A DNA stretch of 27,601 nucleotides from assembly GCA_027858355.1 (NCBI GenBank), contig JAQICW010000008.1, forward strand, positions 1 to 27,601, given 5' to 3'. Within the stretch, counting starts at the first letter, position 1, and each line of letters begins with the position of its first letter. The notes under the pieces were generated by a model. That model had not been told where the DNA came from and did no database searches. It was given only the letters and a program-made list of their open reading frames with translations. This DNA is from Desulfobacula sp. (GTDB lineage Bacteria; Desulfobacterota; Desulfobacteria; Desulfobacterales; Desulfobacteraceae). Of the stretch, positions 21,631 to 27,601 are shown piece after piece. Position numbers and translations under genes: made by a program.

Positions 21631-23172
21631 TCAAACAATTTGTAAAGCCTTTACCGGATCAAGCATGGAAATTCTTTTAATGACTGTTTCAATCAATTGT
21701 TCCTGCTGATTGTTTTTTTGAAGTCTGAGACCTGTTAAAACCAGAGACAAGGCATTAATGGTATTTTCAGGCTCCCATGTTTCCAAATTAAATTTATTAA
21801 TATTTTCTAAAATATCATCAATATACGATGCAGCTATTTTTAGCTGTTTTGAATTGATCAATAACTGACACATCCCTGTTTTCCACAAAAATCGTTCCCG
21901 TTCTGATTTGGCTTTTGACAGATGATCTTGAAAAAGCATGAGGGCTTTGTCCAATTGCTTTTCCTTGATCAATTGTTGTGCCGCACTCATTTGCTGTGAA
22001 ATGATTTGATTGATGCCGTCAGTCCCTCCTGTATCACCCGTATCGATCTTGCCCGCATCTTTGGAGTTCAATTGCTTGATCCATTCAAGGGTTGCAGCAT
22101 CGGCAAAGGGTGTCCCATCGGAAAATGACAGTTTTTCAATTCCTTTCAATATTTGAACAAACAATGCTGTTTCAGCTTCAATTACCCGGGCAACCTCGGG
22201 ATGATTCATCTGTTCCATACTCTCGGCTACATATCTGCTCAAATCCAGCCAGAAAAGAAATTGTCTGACCCTGCCTTCGCATGAATCAGCCAGAGCCTCC
22301 CAATTACCTGAATCATATAGCCCTGTTATTGCAGATATAATCTGGTCATCCGGCGGGGGGATCATTGTTTTTCCACCCGTTGCTGCGGGCAGTTTATCAA
22401 GGGTTGCCCATGCTGTAATTCTGCTCAGCCGATAGGGTAAAGGCTGATATAAGTTTTTTTTTCTCAGACCGGATGCGGATTTACCAAGAATACTTAATCC
22501 ATGTTCAAGCATGGCCGAGGCATCGGTGTTAGAATCCAGCATTGGTTCAGCAATCCCTTTGTTTGTAGCCGGCTGTCCTTTTGACGGTCCTGTTCCTGGC
22601 TCTGGTGCATTTTCTCCCGGAGCTTCTATGGTTTCTTCTTCAGAAATAGTCTCCTTGATTCTTTTTATCAGGGGAATCAAAAGAGGGGCATCTTCCATGG
22701 ATTCCCCTAAAAATTTATCAATAAAATCCACATCATCAATAAGGGTGTCCCGCTTTTCTTTTTTCCAGATAACCGGATCAACACTCGATATAAACTCAAT
22801 TGTTTTTTCTGACCACCAGGCAATGATACCTCTTCTGCCCTTCATTCGTTTTTTGGGGGGGAACATGGTTTCCCAGTAATTTTCCAAAAGCTCTTTCAAA
22901 ACATGGATACCCTGACACAGGCCTTCCAGGCCCTGTGTTTTAATCAAGCCATAATTCAGGTAGCTTGCCACCTGCAAATGTTTTGATTCTTTTTCAAGAA
23001 TTTGGACGGACAGATTAATCACTTTATCCCAATTAATGACGGAACTGGCGGAAGGGGAGCTCAGCTTGGCAATCTCCAGTGAAAGAGATTCAAAACTCGG
23101 CTCATATTTCACATCTTTTCCGGCAGGAGCATCTTCCGATATCGGGGTATTTCCTAAATTAATAATCTCCAT
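21631..23172 (-). CDS. tssA: TssA assembly/cap protein, VasJ-type C-terminus
   Basis: A 513-aa TssA. Residues about 15-130 are the ImpA-type N-terminal domain (WETMFPPKKRMKGRRGIIAW is diagnostic). A P/G/E-rich linker lies near 190-215, and helical middle and C-terminal regions follow, with a last segment (AQQLIKEKQLDKALMLFQDH to SMLDPVKAL) like the VasJ-type C-terminus. TssA proteins help start tube and sheath assembly, and some stay at the distal sheath end. Translation probably depends on coupling: the start is 11 bases after tssM, with only a weak AAG-type site. No transmembrane segment is visible. Confidence 0.93.
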   Translation of the reverse strand: MEIINLGNTPISEDAPAGKDVKYEPSFESLSLEIAKLSSPSASSVINWDKVINLSVQILEKESKHLQVASYLNYGLIKTQGLEGLCQGIHVLKELLENYWETMFPPKKRMKGRRGIIAWWSEKTIEFISSVDPVIWKKEKRDTLIDDVDFIDKFLGESMEDAPLLIPLIKRIKETISEEETIEAPGENAPEPGTGPSKGQPATNKGIAEPMLDSNTDASAMLEHGLSILGKSASGLRKKNLYQPLPYRLSRITAWATLDKLPAATGGKTMIPPPDDQIISAITGLYDSGNWEALADSCEGRVRQFLFWLDLSRYVAESMEQMNHPEVARVIEAETALFVQILKGIEKLSFSDGTPFADAATLEWIKQLNSKDAGKIDTGDTGGTDGINQIISQQMSAAQQLIKEKQLDKALMLFQDHLSKAKSERERFLWKTGMCQLLINSKQLKIAASYIDDILENINKFNLETWEPENTINALSLVLTGLRLQKNNQQEQLIETVIKRISMLDPVKALQIV

Positions 23173-23183
23173 AATGGATATTC

Positions 23184-26100
23184 TTATTTTATTTCCTTAA
23201 TTATGGAAGCAAACTTCCTGATCCAGGGAGAATATCTGGAAACAGAATCAGATAATGCTTCCAATGATTTTTGAGCGCTTTGAAAAGTAGCAAATGATCC
23301 AAAAATCAGATTATATGTTTTCTGACCGTTTAACTGGCTTTCATAAATGGCAGCATTCTCCAGCAGACTGTTTGCCATTGCAAACTCAATTATTTTTTCT
23401 TTATGAGACCCCAGCATGACATGAAGGGTATAGTGGGTTGTATCCTGTTTGAGTATCCAGTCTTCTGCCTGTATAGAATTATTATCAGGAACATCTTCCC
23501 TGAATGATGATTTAACCAGTTGCGCATTAGCCTCATCTTGAACTTCGTCTTTAACCTGCGGGACCTGGGTGTTATCGATTTTTGGAACAGAATTTTCATT
23601 GGTATTTTCTGCTTTTTTAATATCGCTTCTGTCCAATAAAGGAAGATCACCTGTGAATTCATAGGAAAGCGTTATTGCTGAAATTTCTTTTTCCATCAAA
23701 GCTTCTCTTTGTTCAGGAAATTCGTCACTGATAAAAGTTCTGGAAGCATAGTTGAAATCTTTTACAAACTCAAAAAAGGTTTGATACTCTTTCAACAGGC
23801 TGATTTCAGGAAATTGTATGGTCAACACCACTTTGCCGCAGTTTGCAGGTTCCCAGTCAAATTTAATGGATTCAGGATAGTTATTGTTTTCAAAACGCAT
23901 AACTATATCTTTGCATTGCATCCATATAATACTTGCAATAGGTTTCACCTTTGCAGATGCATTCACTTCCATGGGAAGTGTTTTCATTGAAAGGGTGTAT
24001 TGATCTTTCAACCTGATTTCCGGTTTCTGTTTTTTAATCGGTGGTGCTTTTTTTACGGGTTTTTCCACTATCGGATATTTGCCGGTTTTCTGCCTGTAAT
24101 TCTTGAATATGAAATCCGGAATGACCGGGGGCCGCCGATCCAGAAAATTCAATACGGGTTCAATGTCATTGACCTCATAAGAAACTGTTATGTCAGTTAC
24201 ATTATTATTGGTTAAATATCCGGCATGCTCCGGGAAATCAGTAACATTGAATATTTTTGTGCCGTCTTGAAAGTCCGACAAAAACTGGGCAAACCCTAAC
24301 CGACCTTTATATTTTTTTTGCAGTAATGAGTCTCCGAACTGTATTTCCAAAACAACATCACCACAGGTTCCCGGACGCCAGGTGAATTTTTGTGTCTCTG
24401 GAAAATTGGTATTGACAAGCTGTGTCTTTTCATCGGCACATTCCATCTTCAGGGTATTTGAATAGGGTCTTATCCTGGCCTCATTGTTTACGCTTATGGG
24501 CAGAGTTGTGATTGAAACTATGTATTCATCCTGCTGCTCCAGGGTAAGCTGCTCTCCTTTATTTAATAATTTAAAAAACCGGTTGTTGAAAGGAAGATTA
24601 AGACCAAATGCAGTCTTGGATGAAAAACCGGTTTTGTTCTGGCCAATAAAGGCAGATGCCTCTTCATTGATAAATTGCCAGATGACACCCGTACTCTTAT
24701 CAAACATGATGGAATAATATTTATCCGGGTCAATACTATAGGCGGCACTTAAAACAATCTCTTCCCATTTATCCTGTAAATATTTCACACTTTGATGAAT
24801 GCCGTATTCAGCAAGAAAATCAAAAGGTCCCTTTATCAAATTCTGGACAACGGGGGATACGTCATTCTGTATTAAAAAAGAATTTAATTTTAATAAATTA
24901 TCATAGGTCAGGTTGAAAGGCTCCTGCTGTTTAGACGGATCAGACAAAGCTTTGAAAAAATCTGCAAACATATGAAAGCCTTTTTCACTATAGGATGTTG
25001 CCGAAGCTATGGTTTTAAGGCTGTTGGTGTACTCATTCCACACTTCGGCAAATTTCAATTTATATTCAAGATCAGCTGCATGATTCTTGTTAATGGTTTT
25101 ATAAATTTTTTCTGATGATTTTCCTAATTTATCTGAAATTTTTTCCTTTGTGAGGGAAAGTTTGGCCATGAATGACCCCTCTTTTTTTTCCACCTCGGTT
25201 TGAGCCAGATATTTGATCTCTTTGAGTGTTACAACTGTTCCAGCCCAGGCAGGTTCAAGGTTAATCTGGGATTTGATCCATTCAAACTCATCTCCCATTT
25301 TTGCCATAAGCATGAAATAAGGATTCTGATCCGTCGTCATTAACGTCCCTAAATCTGTCCAGTTATCAATCAGGGATTTCCAGTTTCTGCCGTAAGGAAA
25401 CACTGAAGCGAAATCAAACCATGCCCGGTAAAATTCCTTTGCATACCATGCCCAGAAATCGTTTTCCATTTGCAAAAAATCTTCTTGAATGGTAAAGGCT
25501 TTTTGAATCATCTGAATGAATAGGGTTATCTCTTGTCTTCCAGCCCGGGTAAAAGCCCCATTAACATGTGCCTTTGAGTCCAGTTTGGACTGATTAATTT
25601 GATACCCTTTTAAAAAAGTAAAAATATCAATATCAGGGGTTAAACACACGAGACGGCTCAAAAGCCAGTTAAAATTGTTACTGTTAACAGCAATTTGTGA
25701 CAAGACATTTTGAAACACCTCAAGTTTTTTAACTGAGTAAGAATTATCATCATTCCAGGCTATGTAAGAATAATAAATATTGACAAATTTTGAGGCAACA
25801 GCTTTTGATATACTAGGATCAAAAGAGGGAAATAAGTTACTGATACTTTTCTCAAATTCTTTTTTATCGGGAAAAGAATTATTTTGAATTGATTCTTTCA
25901 GTATACTAATTCTTTGAATCGTATAAACAGCCCTTTCAACGATATCTTCATCAGATGCTATGGAATTGGTGGTTTTGATTTTCTCAAAAAAAAGATCATC
26001 CATTAGATCCACAACATTTTTTCTGACATCATTAACAAATTTTTGTTTTAAGTTTTTTTCAAGCGCAAGACTCTGATTCAGGCCCAGCCTGGGAAGTATC

Positions 26101-27581
26101 CAGTTATCATTACTGGATTGAAGTTTTTCGATTTCAAATCTTTGCCTGTCAAGAAGAAGAATTGTTTCAGCTGTATTAGATACCATGGATTGGGTTTTAA
26201 AAAAACCGGGGTCAAAACTGTTTAGCGCCCTCACATTATTAAAATAAGAAAATGCCATAACCCCGCTCATGGCCAGACAAATCAACATAAGTGAAAAAAT
26301 ACCAAGGGTGAGTGTTGTTTTTCTCCACATGATAAATTCAGACAACGGCGAAAAAATATTTCTGTCTTTGGGTAAAATGGCACTGAAAAAACTTCTTAGA
26401 AAAAATCCCTTGTTCTTATCCACAGATACTTCATTACTATATGTGATGCCCGTGGTATCTAAAAATTCTGACCCGGGTTGTCCTTTTCTGCAGGCACTGG
26501 AAAAATAGATCCCTCGAAAAAGTGGAGTTGCCTGGTAAATATCATCCCCAAATAGAGACTGAACATAAGATTCCAGGCCAGGTTTTAAGTTCATAAACTC
26601 ATTGGAAAAGGAAATGGCAAAATTGTTTATCCGGTTATGGATAAAAATGGACCGAAGGTTTCTTATCTGCTTGAAAACCGTTGCCATACATTGTTCTAAG
26701 ACCTTCATGCCATCCGTTTGATCTGTTGTATTGGCATATCCCATGACCTGACCGCTTCTTTGATCTGGTATGTGGTCACAAAAATCTGTAAATCCATTTA
26801 CTAAATCCATTTTTGTAACCAGCAGGTAAACAGGAAATTTAGCTCCCAGGATTCGCATCATCTGATTAATGCGCTGCCGGATACTCTTTGCTTTATCACT
26901 CAACTGGGTGGCATCTTCATTTAAAAGTGCATCACTTGCCACTGCAACGATGACACCGTTTATGGGCTCCTTTTTTCTATATTTTGATAAAAGGATAAGA
27001 AACTCCTGCCATTCTTTTTTATCCTTGTCTTCTTCAATGGGAATAGTATATCGCCCGGCAGTATCCAGCACTATTGCCTGTTCTAGAAACCACCAGTCAC
27101 AGTTTTTCGTGCCGGAAATGATAGTAGCCGGACTGACATCTGTCAGGGCTGAACTCAGATTTGAATTTTTTATAGCAGATGTTTTCCCTGACCGGGATTC
27201 ACCCATAATAATATACCAGGGCAGAACATATAGCGGGTTGCCATATTTTCTTAAATGGGATTTTTTAAGTTTGGCAATGGAGTCTTTCCACTGATTTTCT
27301 GCTTCTCCCGAGTTGTATGGTTCTTTATCAACTGTTTTTTTAGAAAAGGTTTCTTCTTGATTGATAACCGTTTGAACGAACTTTTTTTCGTTTCTACGTA
27401 TGAGCAGCTTCTTTACGGCAAAATACCCAAATAAAATCCCCATACAGGATGCAACCAACACTGCGGAAATCCACCATGGCCACCCTTTAATCACCAGTGC
27501 CCAATAACCGATTCCAAATAAAAAAGACAGGAAAAGTACAATAAGAAAACAATACAATAAGAATTTAAGAATTTTTTTCAT
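23184..27581 (-). CDS. tssM: TssM (IcmF-like) membrane anchor with duplicated beta domain and C-terminal SPOR domain
   Basis: A 1465-aa inner-membrane TssM. Residues about 5-55 hold two transmembrane segments, a cytoplasmic GTPase-like domain has Walker A GESRSGKT at about 127 with LDTAGRY and VTKMDL after it, and a third membrane segment lies near 420-445. A large periplasmic part follows. Two related beta regions, about 1019-1145 and 1193-1320, each show a TLP-x-x-V start, a W-x-P-x-x-C-G-x-V-x-L-x-I-Q-F core and a closing F-P-E motif, so the terminal domain is duplicated. Residues about 1377-1465 (HYTLHVML, YNLIFGSFATFQSAQKSL, SPWIRKFASIIKEI) read as a SPOR domain of the DamX type. The start has no clear ribosome site and lies 20 bases from the window end. 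TssJ and TssL partners are not in view. Confidence 0.95.
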   Translation of the reverse strand: MKKILKFLLYCFLIVLFLSFLFGIGYWALVIKGWPWWISAVLVASCMGILFGYFAVKKLLIRRNEKKFVQTVINQEETFSKKTVDKEPYNSGEAENQWKDSIAKLKKSHLRKYGNPLYVLPWYIIMGESRSGKTSAIKNSNLSSALTDVSPATIISGTKNCDWWFLEQAIVLDTAGRYTIPIEEDKDKKEWQEFLILLSKYRKKEPINGVIVAVASDALLNEDATQLSDKAKSIRQRINQMMRILGAKFPVYLLVTKMDLVNGFTDFCDHIPDQRSGQVMGYANTTDQTDGMKVLEQCMATVFKQIRNLRSIFIHNRINNFAISFSNEFMNLKPGLESYVQSLFGDDIYQATPLFRGIYFSSACRKGQPGSEFLDTTGITYSNEVSVDKNKGFFLRSFFSAILPKDRNIFSPLSEFIMWRKTTLTLGIFSLMLICLAMSGVMAFSYFNNVRALNSFDPGFFKTQSMVSNTAETILLLDRQRFEIEKLQSSNDNWILPRLGLNQSLALEKNLKQKFVNDVRKNVVDLMDDLFFEKIKTTNSIASDEDIVERAVYTIQRISILKESIQNNSFPDKKEFEKSISNLFPSFDPSISKAVASKFVNIYYSYIAWNDDNSYSVKKLEVFQNVLSQIAVNSNNFNWLLSRLVCLTPDIDIFTFLKGYQINQSKLDSKAHVNGAFTRAGRQEITLFIQMIQKAFTIQEDFLQMENDFWAWYAKEFYRAWFDFASVFPYGRNWKSLIDNWTDLGTLMTTDQNPYFMLMAKMGDEFEWIKSQINLEPAWAGTVVTLKEIKYLAQTEVEKKEGSFMAKLSLTKEKISDKLGKSSEKIYKTINKNHAADLEYKLKFAEVWNEYTNSLKTIASATSYSEKGFHMFADFFKALSDPSKQQEPFNLTYDNLLKLNSFLIQNDVSPVVQNLIKGPFDFLAEYGIHQSVKYLQDKWEEIVLSAAYSIDPDKYYSIMFDKSTGVIWQFINEEASAFIGQNKTGFSSKTAFGLNLPFNNRFFKLLNKGEQLTLEQQDEYIVSITTLPISVNNEARIRPYSNTLKMECADEKTQLVNTNFPETQKFTWRPGTCGDVVLEIQFGDSLLQKKYKGRLGFAQFLSDFQDGTKIFNVTDFPEHAGYLTNNNVTDITVSYEVNDIEPVLNFLDRRPPVIPDFIFKNYRQKTGKYPIVEKPVKKAPPIKKQKPEIRLKDQYTLSMKTLPMEVNASAKVKPIASIIWMQCKDIVMRFENNNYPESIKFDWEPANCGKVVLTIQFPEISLLKEYQTFFEFVKDFNYASRTFISDEFPEQREALMEKEISAITLSYEFTGDLPLLDRSDIKKAENTNENSVPKIDNTQVPQVKDEVQDEANAQLVKSSFREDVPDNNSIQAEDWILKQDTTHYTLHVMLGSHKEKIIEFAMANSLLENAAIYESQLNGQKTYNLIFGSFATFQSAQKSLEALSDSVSRYSPWIRKFASIIKEIK

Positions 27582-27601
27582 TTTTTTTTAAACGTTCGCA
27601 A

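Overview
The window looks like part of a chromosome from a sulfate-reducing Desulfobacterota bacterium, probably of the Desulfobacteraceae type. That is an inference from the low G+C content, the codon use and the kind of type VI secretion (T6SS) gene set. I could not run a database search. About 26 kb of the 27.6 kb is one long minus-strand block, read from right to left, encoding most of a T6SS. The only confident plus-strand gene is at the far left.

Right part (27581 to 13015, minus strand): tssM, tssA, tssB, tssC, hcp, tssE, tssF, tssG and tssH (clpV) follow in close order with short gaps or overlaps. They supply the inner-membrane anchor, the assembly/cap protein, the contractile sheath, the inner tube, baseplate parts and the sheath-recycling ATPase. 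tssJ, tssK, tssL and any Fha-type regulator are not in the window and probably lie beyond 27601. TssM is unusual: its C-terminal beta domain is duplicated and it ends in what reads as a SPOR (peptidoglycan-binding) domain. Between hcp and tssE lie a strand-specific RNA hairpin and a 166-bp near-symmetric palindromic element.

Middle and left part (12978 to 1903, minus strand): an unrecognised 260-aa protein is followed by a spike and payload cassette. This comprises a long VgrG, a DUF2169-coiled coil-pentapeptide fusion, a second pentapeptide-repeat protein, a DUF3540 protein, a DUF4150 PAAR-like tip, a DUF3467-like small protein, and a divergent single-chain protein that carries TssB-like and TssC-like regions in order. 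Two ATGA start/stop overlaps and several gaps under 40 bp indicate co-expression. No recognisable toxin or immunity gene was found, so the payload may be hidden in the VgrG extension or the pentapeptide proteins, or encoded elsewhere.

Far left (1 to 1902): a plus-strand ABC-type substrate-binding protein cut by the window edge runs into a convergent GNAT-fold acyltransferase with an 11-bp overlap. A 320-bp AT-rich gap with an ATG-less open frame then separates these from the T6SS block.

The most noteworthy items are the fused TssB-TssC-like paralogue beside a DUF3467 protein and a PAAR tip, and the TssM-SPOR fusion with its duplicated domain. Together they suggest a T6SS variant with a second sheath-like component and a peptidoglycan-targeted membrane complex.
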